From NCBI RefSeq assembly GCF_009870125.1, contig NC_046681.1:11917001-11981000 (forward strand): DNA of 64,000 bases, read 5' to 3'. Of the stretch, positions 1 through 9,686 are shown piece after piece. Below the pieces are notes generated by a model that was given only the letters and a program-made list of their open reading frames with translations, had not been told where the DNA came from and searched no databases. Each line of letters opens with the position of its first letter. Positions within the stretch are counted from its first letter, which is position 1. The position numbers and the translations under genes were made by a program. This DNA comes from Drosophila pseudoobscura (lineage: Eukaryota; Arthropoda; Insecta; Diptera; Drosophilidae).

Positions 1-140
1 AGTCAAAGAGAAAGAAGCCGGGTCAACATTAGTTTCATTTCTGGTCCCGAACATATAGGATATGTTTTGAACAAAATTCAGTTTTAAATCATTCAGTACA
101 AAATTGTAAATATCGGTTAGACCAGTAAACCTGCAGCGAC

Positions 141-2662
141 ATGAACAGGCGAGGTATCGGCATGCTGAAAACGCTCAAGAGCACCTGTCGCACATTTCCA
201 TGTCGTTTCGCTACCAAAGTTTCAAAAATTGGCAGTGGGACTGGCATCGGGAGAATCCCCAGCGGAGTGCGAGGGAAAGATGGCCTCAGCAGGGTTAATA
301 TGCCGTCGATCGTTACGCACCTTCCTCGACTAAAAGAACCACTGCCAAACGTGCCGGAGGCTGAATACGCAGCCCCAATGGCTGAGAGTGCCGCCACAAG
401 GGTAACGACCCTTGAGAATGGACTGCGCATTGCCTCGGAGCCGCGCTGCGGACAATTCTGTACTGTCGGCCTGGTTATAAGCTCGGGTCCACGCTATGAG
501 GCGGCCTACCCCGGCGGTGTATCGCATTTTCTCGAAAAGCTGGCCTTCAACTCCACAGCTAACTTTCCCAACAGAGATGCCATACGGAAAGAGCTGGAGG
601 AGAACGGGGGCATCTGCGACTGTCAGACCTCGCGCGACACTCTCATCTATGCCGCCAGCATCGACAGCAGGGCCATTGACTCGGCTACGCGTCTCTTGGC
701 GGACGTCACTCTGCGACCCACGATAAGCGAGCAGGAGGTGAATCTAGCAGCGCGTGCCGTCAACTTCGAGCTGGAGACGCTGCGCATGCGCCCCGATCAG
801 GAACCGATACTGATGGACATGATACACGCGGCTGCCTACGGGGACAATACGCTAGGCCTGCCGAAGCTCTGCCCTCCAGAGACTCTGGAAAGCATAGATA
901 GGGCTGTGCTAATGAAGTACCTGAAGCATCATCACTCTCCCAGCCGCATGGTTTTCGCAGGCGTTGGTGTGGATCACGACGAACTGGTGGAGCACGTGAG
1001 GAAGTACTTTGTGGAAGAGAAACCCATCTGGGAGAGCGAGCCAGAAAGCAGCGTAGGACCTAAGCAGGTGGACACTTCCATCGCCCACTACACTGGCGGT
1101 ATTGTGAAGGAGCAATGCGAGATTCCCTTTTACGCGGCCGCTGCTCTGCCGGAGCTGGCCCATGTCGTCCTTGGCTTTGAGGGATGCGCTCACCAGGATC
1201 CAGACTATGTGCCCCTATGCGTGCTCAACATAATGATGGGCGGCGGGAGCTCCTTCTCCAGGGGCTCCGGCGGTCACGGCAAGGGAATGAACTCGCGCCT
1301 CTACACAAAGGTCCTAAATCGCTACGACTGGGTGCACAGTGCCACGGCACACAATCATGCCTATACCGACAGCGGCTTGTTCTGCATACACGGCAGTGCG
1401 CCGCCGCAACACTTGAACGACATGGTCGAGGTGATAGTCCGCGAGCTGTTGGGCATGGCAGCCGAGCCGGGACGCGAGGATTTAATGCGCTCGAAAATAC
1501 AGCTGCAATCGATGCTACTGATGAACCTGGAATCGCGAGCTGTAGTGTTCGAGGATGTCGGGCGCCAGGTGCTCGCGTCGGGGCATCGCAAGCGGCCAGA
1601 GAATTTCATTGAGGAGATAGAGAAAGTGTCCGCCGCAGATATACAACGCGTGGCCACACGACTGCTTAGCTCCCCGCCATCACTGGCAGCACGCGGAGAC
1701 ATCACCGGCCTGCCCGAAATGGGCCAAGTCACCTCCGCCCTTGCTGGTGCTGGGCGCACCGGTCTCGGGCGACGATTGTCCCCCTTCAGTTCAGACCAGC
1801 ATTTCTGCAAATCTACCAAATCGAACGAATCAGAGGGATTGTGCCTCACAGACAAGAATGTGGTTTTCGTGGCCGGTCTGGGAGGAATTGGCATGGACAC
1901 CAGCCGGGAGTTGGTTAAGCGTGACCTCAAGAACCTGGTCATCTTGGATCGCATTGAAAATCCGGAGGCCATTTGCGAACTGAAGGAACTCAATCCCAAG
2001 GTGAAGGTCAGCTTCTATCCCTACGATGTGACTGTGCCTCTCAAGGAGACGACCAAGCTCCTGAAGACCGTCTTTGCAAAGATAAAGACTGTCGATGTGC
2101 TGATCAACGGTGCTGGCATCCTGGACGATCATCAGATCGAGCGCACCGTTGCCGTTAACTATACGGGCCTGGTCAACACCACCACAGCCATTATGGAGTT
2201 CTGGGACAAACGCGAGTGCGGCCCTGGCGGCATCATTTGCAACATTGGCTCCGTCACCGGTTTCAATGCCATCTACCAGGTGCCCGTTTACTCCGGCACC
2301 AAGGCGGGGGTTGTTAACTTTACCTCCTCCCTGGCAGTAAGTAATCCAGCATCTTTATTACTCCCTAAACTGAATATTTCCTTCAAATCTCATAGAAATT
2401 GGCCCCCATTACTGGTGTCACTGCTTACACTGTCAATCCTGGCATCACTAAGACCACTCTTGTCAATAAGTTCAACTCGTGGCTGGATGTGGAGCCCGAG
2501 GTGGCGAAGAAGCTGCTGGGGCCTCCCAACCAGACCTCTCAGCAGTGTGCCGCGAACTTTGTGAAGGCCATTGAGCTGAACCAGAATGGTGCCATCTGGA
2601 AGTTGGATTTGGGCACTTTGGAGCCCATCAAATGGACCAAGCACTGGGACTCTGGCATCTAA
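141..2662 (+). CDS. MPPalpha-ADH chimeric gene, copy 1
   Basis: Two exons, 141-2336 and 2396-2662, give an 820-residue protein; the 59 bp intron 2337-2395 has GTAAGT and CATAG ends. Residues 1-549 are a mitochondrial processing peptidase alpha subunit with an Arg/Lys-rich, acid-free N-terminus (a likely mitochondrial presequence), the M16 fold and the Gly-rich loop (about 367-382, with extra residues compared with the usual loop). Residues 567-820 are a full-length Drosophila-type short-chain ADH: GLGGIG cofactor motif at 579-584 and catalytic Ser704, Tyr717 and Lys721 (YSGTK) intact. Residues 550-566 are a linker. No intron is needed in the 1.6 kb MPPalpha part. The ATG at 141 is the first in frame; Met8 at 162 is an alternative start. 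TCAGTT at 78-83 fits an initiator, but the promoter is not resolved. Both enzyme parts look usable, so the likely product is an ADH tethered to an MPPalpha-like domain, perhaps in mitochondria; function is inferred. Confidence 0.93.
2337..2395 (+). other. Retained second Adh intron (copy 1)
   Basis: This 59 bp intron splits codons Ala732 and Lys733, the site of the second coding intron of Drosophila Adh. Unspliced reading runs 76 codons into a wrong frame and stops at 2564, losing the ADH C-terminus; spliced reading restores the normal ADH end to the TAA at 2660-2662. The same intron lies at 8103-8161 in copy 2 with about six base differences, whereas the flanking exons are almost identical. 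Confidence 0.93.
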
Positions 2663-2825
2663 ACCACTCTCTAAACCACCCACACTCCATAATAACGCTG
2701 ATCTGATTATCTTTTCTGGAACCCCGCTCGAAATATCATAATATTACAAAATTTTATTCGGCAAAAATTTTAATTTTTTTTTGAAATCTTTTAAATTAGA
2801 CTCTTAAGTTGTCCTCTTGACCCTC

Positions 2826-4253
2826 TCAAAGGGTCAAAAATTTGGTCAAATCCTGTTGCATATTGAGCAACAGGTATGTCCTCTGCGCATTAGGATCCCC
2901 TCCGAGCATTTTCTCCTTGTATTCGGGATCGTTGCAGCTGTATTTTTTGGAAAATGTCTTGTAGCGCTCTATTTCACCCTCCAGATAGTCGTTTGCTCCC
3001 TCGGATGTTTCACCGCGCAGCTCGCGACGAATGCACTCCATAAGGAAGGTCCTGTTGCAACGGCGGTTTGTTGTCACAGTTCGAATTATTTTCTCTCTAT
3101 CATACTCCTCACCGGAGGCCTCTGGCCTCCACTGATTCGTCTGGGTGCCATTTTTCTGCTTCTTTTGATTCGATCCCTTGAACCCGCACTCTTTCCGGCT
3201 TGGGAACTGCGCTCTATAGGATTGTATTGAAGTTGTATGCCTTCTGTCATCATCAAAGCATGGTTTGTCGTTGAAGGATACTGGCGTCTTCCGATTGTTG
3301 ATGCAGCTATGCTTAAGAATCGAACGTGTGGGCATAGCAGAATGAGGATCAGGATGGGCCTCTATGAGGACAGTACCAAAATCCTCAACTGGCACACCTC
3401 CTCCTTCTGCACCTGATGGGGAGAATTCTTTTCTATCTTTCCTTTCCGCAATGAAGCGAGGGGGCGCCCCGAAGGTGTCGAATTTCACGTGCGAGGGCTT
3501 GTAGTAGGAGCCCGACTGTTGACCCACATGGGGTGGTGGTGGAAAGGTGGTAGGATCGTAGAAGGTTTCCGTCCGTGACTGTTCCTGGTATCTCCGTGGC
3601 TGTTGCTGGAAACTCTGAGGTTCTTCGGTGCTAAATACCTGATGTTCTATCATAAATTCTTCTGATTCATCCATGAAACGCTGTTGTCTATCCACCGCTT
3701 CCCGTGGCTGTTCGCTTGAAGACTGAGGACTTCCCAAACCCATTGTGTCCTCTAAAAGACGGTTCTGTGGCATGCCCCTACACGTTTCAAACTTCTGCCT
3801 CGACGCATGATACGTGGTGTCCGGAAAGTCCATCCAATTGAGTTCTTCCGGGGGCATCTGCTTCAAGATCCCGTAGAGGCGCCTCTGATTGAAGCACTCA
3901 AGCAATGCACTCATGTACGCCTTTCGTATGCGCGCCTTGAACACTGTGTTGCAGTTCATAACTGTCAGTTTTCTGAGCCACTCCCTCGCGATGTGGCACT
4001 CGTGCGAGTTGGGGTGGAATGCCTCCTCCGGTTGGGGGCTGCAGTCCAACATCGCAAAGAAACCACCGCATAGGAGCTTTACCTTGGCATCGGAGACCGT
4101 CTTCTCATTGCGCGCTGTCCCTGGATCCTGCTCCATCTTTTTTTCGTCACCTTTGGGCAAATGCTTCGTTGGCTTCTCTTTTGAACTCCCCGGTTTCTCC
4201 CCTGGTTTATCCTCCTTCCTGGGGTCCCTTGCCTTCCATTGTCCAAAGTGCAT
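2826..4253 (-). CDS. DUF4485-like protein of unknown function
   Basis: A single open frame of 475 codons converges on the chimeric gene, the two stop codons being 164 bp apart. I do not recognise a named gene. Residues about 58-145 have a helical pattern (REWLRKL, then KARIRKAYMSALLECFNQRRLYG, then PPEEL) that resembles the DUF4485 domain. The N-terminus is very Lys/Glu/Pro-rich, the middle is Gln/Ser/Pro-rich and probably disordered, and the C-terminal 90 residues form a second charged, probably helical block ending in LTKFLTL. Long single-exon genes of this sort in flies are often testis-expressed, but nothing in the sequence proves that. The start is the ATG at 4253; in-frame alternatives further in would lose the charged tail. 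A truncated copy lies at 8595-9030. Confidence 0.75.
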   Translation of the reverse strand: MHFGQWKARDPRKEDKPGEKPGSSKEKPTKHLPKGDEKKMEQDPGTARNEKTVSDAKVKLLCGGFFAMLDCSPQPEEAFHPNSHECHIAREWLRKLTVMNCNTVFKARIRKAYMSALLECFNQRRLYGILKQMPPEELNWMDFPDTTYHASRQKFETCRGMPQNRLLEDTMGLGSPQSSSEQPREAVDRQQRFMDESEEFMIEHQVFSTEEPQSFQQQPRRYQEQSRTETFYDPTTFPPPPHVGQQSGSYYKPSHVKFDTFGAPPRFIAERKDRKEFSPSGAEGGGVPVEDFGTVLIEAHPDPHSAMPTRSILKHSCINNRKTPVSFNDKPCFDDDRRHTTSIQSYRAQFPSRKECGFKGSNQKKQKNGTQTNQWRPEASGEEYDREKIIRTVTTNRRCNRTFLMECIRRELRGETSEGANDYLEGEIERYKTFSKKYSCNDPEYKEKMLGGDPNAQRTYLLLNMQQDLTKFLTL

Positions 4254-4455
4254 GTTGCAGGATCAGGGGATCTGCACTTTTTGAGATTCTTTGGGTGTTT
4301 TTTTGTCTTTACTCAAATTTTGACTGTCTACTTTTTCGAACGAACCAGAACTAATTTGTTGAAACTGAAGGAAAGTTCCAGGGGTAGTTCTCTCGGGAGA
4401 TTTCAGGGAATAGTTGGAGGGGAAAGCTCTGTCCTATGGTTCTATGGATGGGGTT

Positions 4456-4530
4456 TCTATCTAGATAGATCTAGGGATATTGCTAAGTATATTTCTGTTG
4501 ATAGTCTTGGGTTACCAAACGCCCAAGCTC
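4456..4530. other. Unique spacer shared by both duplication copies
   Basis: The stretch with ATCTAGATAGATCTAGG recurs at 9049-9110. It marks the point where copy 2 jumps from the truncated neighbour gene to the flank of the retrotransposon insertion site, and so helps define the copy 2 deletions. Confidence 0.7.
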
Positions 4531-4559
4531 CTGAGATGGATTTCTAGTCCTTTTAAAAA

Positions 4560-5070
4560 ATTCCCTCTCTTTACCAGTAAAGGTTTCTTCGGGAGTACCA
4601 CAGGGCACAGTGCCTCGAAATGCAAAGTTATGACAATTCATCGCTCTAGCCCCTTGTTGGCTCCCTATACCCTATTTGGTGGTCCTCTTGAGAGAATTAC
4701 TCTGGTGGATGATCTGGGTGTTATGTTAGACCCCACGTTAAAGTTTTCCGAACACATTTCTACCGTGGTAAATAAGTCCATGGACATGCAGGGGTTTATA
4801 AAGAGGTGGTCAAAGGAATTTGACGTCCCCTATATAAAAACTGCTGTTAGTAATCCTCCATCCTTAGTTAACCGTAGAAAAATGCTTGGTGTGATTTCTA
4901 TGCACAACTTGATCAGGGGTGACATAGACAGTCCTGATATGTTGAGCCGCATAAACTTCACGATTCCTATTCGACTTACTAGAAATTTTACACCGTTGTT
5001 CCTTCCACTTTGTAGATCGAATTATTCCTTTCTAGTAATTAGTAATTGTAGTGGTATTGTATTTTAAATG
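4560..5070 (+). mobile_element. Non-LTR retrotransposon fragment (reverse transcriptase part)
   Basis: Translation shows RT pieces of a LINE-type element. SGVPQGT, the classic RT motif, is at about 4588-4611 in one frame. Then, in the frame open from 4480 to 5067, come a K-C-K-V-M-T-I-H block, DLGVMLDPTLKFSEHI, GFIKRWSKEFD, and the C-terminal blocks NRRKMLGVI, LIRGDIDSPDMLSRINF and PLCRSNYS. Sequence between SGVPQGT and the KCKVMT block, and between the GFIKRW and NRRKML blocks, is missing, so the fragment is internally deleted and dead. It is absent from the matching place in copy 2 (between about 9110 and 9116). The clade cannot be fixed by eye. Confidence 0.85.
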
Positions 5071-5400
5071 CATGCCTAGTTCTCAGTAACTTTCATGCTA
5101 ATTTTCCTCGAATATTAGTCTAACAGCTATCTCTCCTGCTGGTTTCAGACGGGCCACTTGACTGTGCAGTAATTGCATCGCCTCTTGCAAGATGCAGTCA
5201 TTGCATGTCAACGTCCAAAGAATAAAAAAAAAGTTGTAAGGAAACGGCTGGTGATATTGATAGTTGTAGAGAGCGGTTTTTGAAGGGATGTTTCTGCGGA
5301 GTTCTGTTTCCTTAAAATTATTTTAAAAAATCCTCTAATTCTGGCTGAGCATTTGAGCAGAAGAATAAGTAAATCTTCGTCTCCAGAGAGCCAGAGCCCG

Positions 5401-5436
5401 TCCCATCCCATCCCATCCCATCCCATCCCATCCCAT
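5401..5436. repeat. CCCAT microsatellite
   Basis: Seven tandem TCCCA units. The matching place in copy 2 (about 9545-9570) has only traces of it, so the expansion arose after, or was lost after, the duplication. Confidence 0.95.
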
Positions 5437-5589
5437 TGGCCGCGACTCCCATGTGGGAGCCACATTGGCCACACGACTAATTCTCTGTCATGGTCTCCGT
5501 CTGCATGTATGTTGTGTTTTTGCACAAAACTCGCATTTTTCAAGGGAATCATTTACATTTTTAAATTATATATTTTTTATTAGTCTAAC

Positions 5590-5614
5590 AAAAAAAAAAA
5601 AAAAAAAAAAAAAA
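5590..5614. repeat. Poly-A tract, 25 bases
   Basis: An uninterrupted run of A near the right end of copy 1, with no counterpart in copy 2. It could be the tail of a degraded retroelement or simple slippage. No coding sequence lies in 5070-5766. Confidence 0.9.
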
Positions 5615-5906
5615 TACATAAATTTTACTAATAGCTGCCTATTACTTTTAATATGGAAGCATAAATAATATTGAGTTTAGTTTAGATATTTAAAAATATT
5701 GAGGTCTTAGGGAACTCTCACCAAATATAAATTTTTGTGTGCCATCATATATACCTCTTATCAAAAAGTCAAAGAGAAAGAAGCCGGGTCAACATTAGTT
5801 TCATTTCTGGTCCCGAACATATAGGATATGTTTTGAACAAAATTCAGTTTTAAATCATTCAGTACAAAATTTTAAATATCGGTTAGACCAGTAAACCTGC
5901 AGCGAC

Positions 5907-8428
5907 ATGAACAGGCGAGGTATCGGCATGCTGAAAACGCTCAAGAGCACCTGTCGCACATTTCCATGTCGTTTCGCTACCAAAGTTTCGAAAATTGGCA
6001 GCGGGACTGGCATCGGGAGAATCCCCAGCGGAGTGCGAGGGAAAGATGGCCTCAGCAGGGTTAATATGCCGTCGATCGGTACGCACCTTCCTCGACTAAA
6101 AGAACCACTGCCAAACGTGCCGGAGGTTGAATACGCAGCCCCAATGGCTGAGAGTGCCGCCACAAGGGTAACGACCCTTGAGAATGGACTGCGCATTGCC
6201 TCGGAGCCGCGCTGCGGACAATTCTGTACTGTCGGCCTGGTTATAAGCTCGGGCCCACGCTATGAGGCGGCCTACCCCGGCGGTGTATCGCATTTTCTGG
6301 AAAAGCTAGCCTTCAACTCCACAGCTAACTTTCCCAACAGAGATGCCATACGGAAAGAGCTGGAGGAGAACGGGGGCATCTGCGACTGTCAGACCTCGCG
6401 CGACACTCTCATCTATGCCGCCAGCATCGACAGCAGGGCCATTGACTCGGCTACGCGTCTCTTGGCGGATGTCGCTCTGCGACCCACGATAAGCGAGCAG
6501 GAGGTGAATCTAGCAGCGCGTGCCGTCAACTTCGAGCTGGAGACGCTGCGCATGCGCCCCGATCAGGAACCGATACTGATGGACATGATACACGCGGCTG
6601 CCTACGGGGACAATACGCTAGGCCTGCCGAAGCTCTGCCCTCCAGAGACTCTGGAAAGCATAGATAGGGCTGTGCTAATGAAGTACCTGAAGCATCATCA
6701 CTCTCCCAGCCGCATGGTTTTCGCAGGCGTTGGTGTGGATCACGACGAACTGGTGGAGCACGTGAGGAAGTACTTTGTGGAAGAGAAACCCATCTGGGAG
6801 AGCGAGCCAGAAAGCAGCGTAGGACCTAAGCAGGTGGACACTTCCATCGCCCACTACACTGGCGGTATTGTGAAGGAGCAATGCGAGATTCCCTTTTACG
6901 CGGCCGCTGCTCTGCCGGAGCTGGCCCATGTCGTCCTTGGCTTTGAGGGATGCGCTCACCAGGATCCAGACTATGTGCCCCTATGCGTGCTCAACATAAT
7001 GATGGGCGGCGGGAGCTCCTTCTCCAGGGGCTCCGGCGGTCACGGCAAGGGAATGAACTCGCGCCTCTACACAAAGGTCCTAAATCGCTACGACTGGGTG
7101 CACAGTGCCACGGCACACAATCATGCCTATACCGACAGCGGCTTGTTCTGCATACACGGCAGTGCGCCGCCGCAACACTTGAACGACATGGTCGAGGTGA
7201 TAGTCCGCGAGCTGTTGGGCATGGCAGCCGAGCCGGGACGCGAGGATTTAATGCGCTCGAAAATACAGCTGCAATCGATGCTACTGATGAACCTGGAATC
7301 GCGAGCTGTAGTGTTCGAGGATGTCGGGCGCCAGGTGCTCGCGTCGGGGCATCGCAAGCGGCCAGAGAATTTCATTGAGGAGATAGAGAAAGTGTCCGCC
7401 GCAGATATACAACGCGTGGCCACACGACTGCTTAACTCCCCGCCATCACTGGCAGCACGCGGAGACATCACCGGCCTGCCCGAAATGGGCCAAGTCACCT
7501 CCGCCCTTGCTGGTGCTGGGCGCACCGGTCTCGGGCGACGATTGTCCCCCTTCAGTTCAGACCAGCATTTCTGCAAATCTACCAAATCGAACGAATCAGA
7601 GGGATTGTGCCTCACAGACAAGAATGTGGTTTTCGTGGCCGGTCTGGGAGGAATTGGCATGGACACCAGCCGGGAGTTGGTTAAGCGTGACCTCAAGAAC
7701 CTGGTCATCTTGGATCGCATTGAAAATCCGGAGGCCATTTGCGAACTGAAGGAACTCAATCCCAAGGTGAAGGTCAGCTTCTATCCCTACGATGTGACTG
7801 TGCCTCTCAAGGAGACGACCAAGCTCCTGAAGACCGTCTTTGCAAAGATAAAGACTGTCGATGTGCTGATCAACGGTGCTGGCATCCTGGACGATCATCA
7901 GATCGAGCGCACCGTTGCCGTTAACTATACGGGCCTGGTCAACACCACCACAGCCATTATGGAGTTCTGGGACAAACGCGAGTGCGGCCCTGGCGGCATC
8001 ATTTGCAACATTGGCTCCGTCACCGGTTTCAATGCCATCTACCAGGTGCCCGTTTACTCCGGCACCAAGGCGGGGGTTGTTAACTTTACCTCCTCCCTGG
8101 CAGTAAGTAATCCAACGTCTTTCCTACTCCGTAAACTGAATATTTCCTTCAAATCTCATAGAAATTGGCCCCCATTACTGGTGTCACTGCTTACACTGTC
8201 AATCCTGGCATCACTAAGACCACTCTTGTCAATAAGTTCAACTCGTGGCTGGATGTGGAGCCCGAGGTGGCGAAGAAGCTGCTGGGGCCTCCCAACCAGA
8301 CCTCTCAGCAGTGTGCCGCGAACTTTGTGAAGGCCATTGAGCTGAACCAGAATGGTGCCATCTGGAAGTTGGATTTGGGCACTTTGGAGCCCATCAAATG
8401 GACCAAGCACTGGGACTCTGGCATCTAA
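5907..8428 (+). CDS. MPPalpha-ADH chimeric gene, copy 2
   Basis: Exons 5907-8102 and 8162-8428 with intron 8103-8161 encode 820 residues, differing from copy 1 at only four exonic positions that I can see: Val to Gly and Ala to Val near residues 57 and 74, Thr to Ala near 193, and Ser to Asn near 511. The presequence, Gly-rich loop, GLGGIG motif, Ser704, Tyr717 and Lys721 are all kept, as are the 17-residue linker and the TTG in place of the old ADH start. There is no frameshift or premature stop. Its upstream DNA is the right end of copy 1, so if the unit carries no promoter in its first 140 bp the two copies may be expressed differently. Confidence 0.92.
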
Positions 8429-8594
8429 ACCACTCTCTAAACCACCCACACTCCATAATAACGCTGATTTGATTATCTTTTCTGGAACCCCGCTCGAAAT
8501 ATCATAATATTACAAAATTATATTCGGCAAAAATTTTAATTTTTTTTTGAAATCTTTTAAATTAGACTCCGAAGTTGTCCTCTTTCTTTCCCTC

Positions 8595-9030
8595 TCAAAG
8601 GGTCAAAAATTTGGTCAAATCCTGTTGCATATTGAGCAACAGGTATGTCCTCTGCGCATTAGGATCCCCTCCGAGCATTTTCTCCTTGTATTCGGGATCG
8701 TTGCAGCTGTATTTTTTGGAAAATGTCTTGTAGCGCTCTATTTCACCCTCCAGATAGTCGTTTGCTCGCTCGGATGCTTCACCGCGCAGCTCGCGACGAA
8801 TGCACTCCATAAGGAAGGTCCTGTTGCAACGGCGGTTTGTTGTCACAGTTCGAATTATTTTCTCTCTATCATACTCCCCACCGGAGGCCTCTGGCCTCCA
8901 CTGATTCGTATGGGTGCCATTTTTCTGCTTCTTTTGATTCGATCCCTTGAACCCGCACTCTTTCCGGCTTGGGAACTGCGCTCTATAGGATTGTATTGAA
9001 GTTGTATGCCTTCTCTCATCATCAGATTTT
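8595..9030 (-). pseudogene. 5'-truncated copy of the DUF4485-like gene
   Basis: The last 140 or so codons of the 475-codon neighbour recur here, including the stop and the C-terminal charged block. Similarity ends at about 9030, where a deletion joins it to unrelated bases; reading on in frame meets a TAG at about 9053. The remaining frame carries a one-codon difference (GGE for GEE) and several substitutions but no stop. It lacks the DUF4485-like region and any start, so it is best called a pseudogene fragment. Confidence 0.88.
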
Positions 9031-9686
9031 TGATGCAGACCTTCGGAGAGCTATCTAGATAGATCTAGGAATATTGCTAAGTATATTTCTGTGGATAGTA
9101 TTGAGTTAGTTCTAGGGAAACGGCTGCTGATGCTGATAGTTGTAACGAGGGGTTTTTGGAGGCATGTTTCTGCGGAGTTCTGGTTTCAAATGAATATTTC
9201 AATAAATATGTTGTGCTATTTGTTGTGTGATATAAAATGGTCTTACCAAATATTTGAAACATACCTAAAAACTCTTTTAAAAAATCGTCTACTTCTGGCT
9301 GAGCTTTTGAACATTTAAGTAAAAAATAAAGTAAAATTTCTAAGAGATTATATTCCCCATTTTATAAATATTCGAACGCTTTCTCTAATTGAGTTATATG
9401 TGACGTATTAGGCCCTTTATTATAGTCTTATTATAGTGAATTCCGTGGCAAGGATTTTGAGTGTCTCGTCTGTGTATTTGTGTGTTTTTTTGAAGCTCCC
9501 TGTGGGTGCCCATTCTAGCGATTGCGGAAGAATAAGTAAGTCTGCGACTTCCCATCCATACTCCTCCCATTTTTCGTGTCTCGCGTGTGGGTGATGTGTC
9601 AGGGTCTCCGTCTGCATACAGTATACATTTTTTTCTTGCAAAAATCACGCATTTTTTTGGTGTATAATATATACATCTATTCAAAA

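Larger units (their letters stand above)
1..5766. repeat. Tandem duplication, copy 1 (5766 bp unit)
   Basis: The sequence from position 1 onward recurs from position 5767 with a constant offset of 5766 through the whole chimeric gene, then an offset of 5769 after a small indel near 2817. The right part of the unit (about 5236-5766) is matched by 9116-9686, more weakly. Copy 1 holds the chimeric gene, a full convergent neighbour gene on the minus strand, a retrotransposon fragment, a CCCAT microsatellite and a 25-base A tract. The left end of the unit coincides with the window edge, so upstream sequence of copy 1 cannot be seen. Confidence 0.95.
5767..9686. repeat. Tandem duplication, copy 2 (with internal deletions)
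   Basis: Copy 2 begins with the same bases as position 1 and follows copy 1 in the same orientation. It is shorter by about 1.85 kb. One gap removes the equivalent of about 3262-4455 (N-terminal two thirds of the minus-strand neighbour) and another the equivalent of about 4517-5236 (retrotransposon fragment). The right end, at TCAAAA 9681-9686, matches the end of copy 1 at 5762-5766. Confidence 0.92.

Noticed and set aside
1361..1999. 212-codon minus-strand frame inside the chimeric gene (and its twin at 7127-7765)
   Set aside because: Shadow of the plus-strand coding sequence; codon use and conservation belong to the plus frame.
2817..3230. 137-codon plus-strand frame
   Set aside because: Antisense shadow of the DUF4485-like gene, starting at a TTG.
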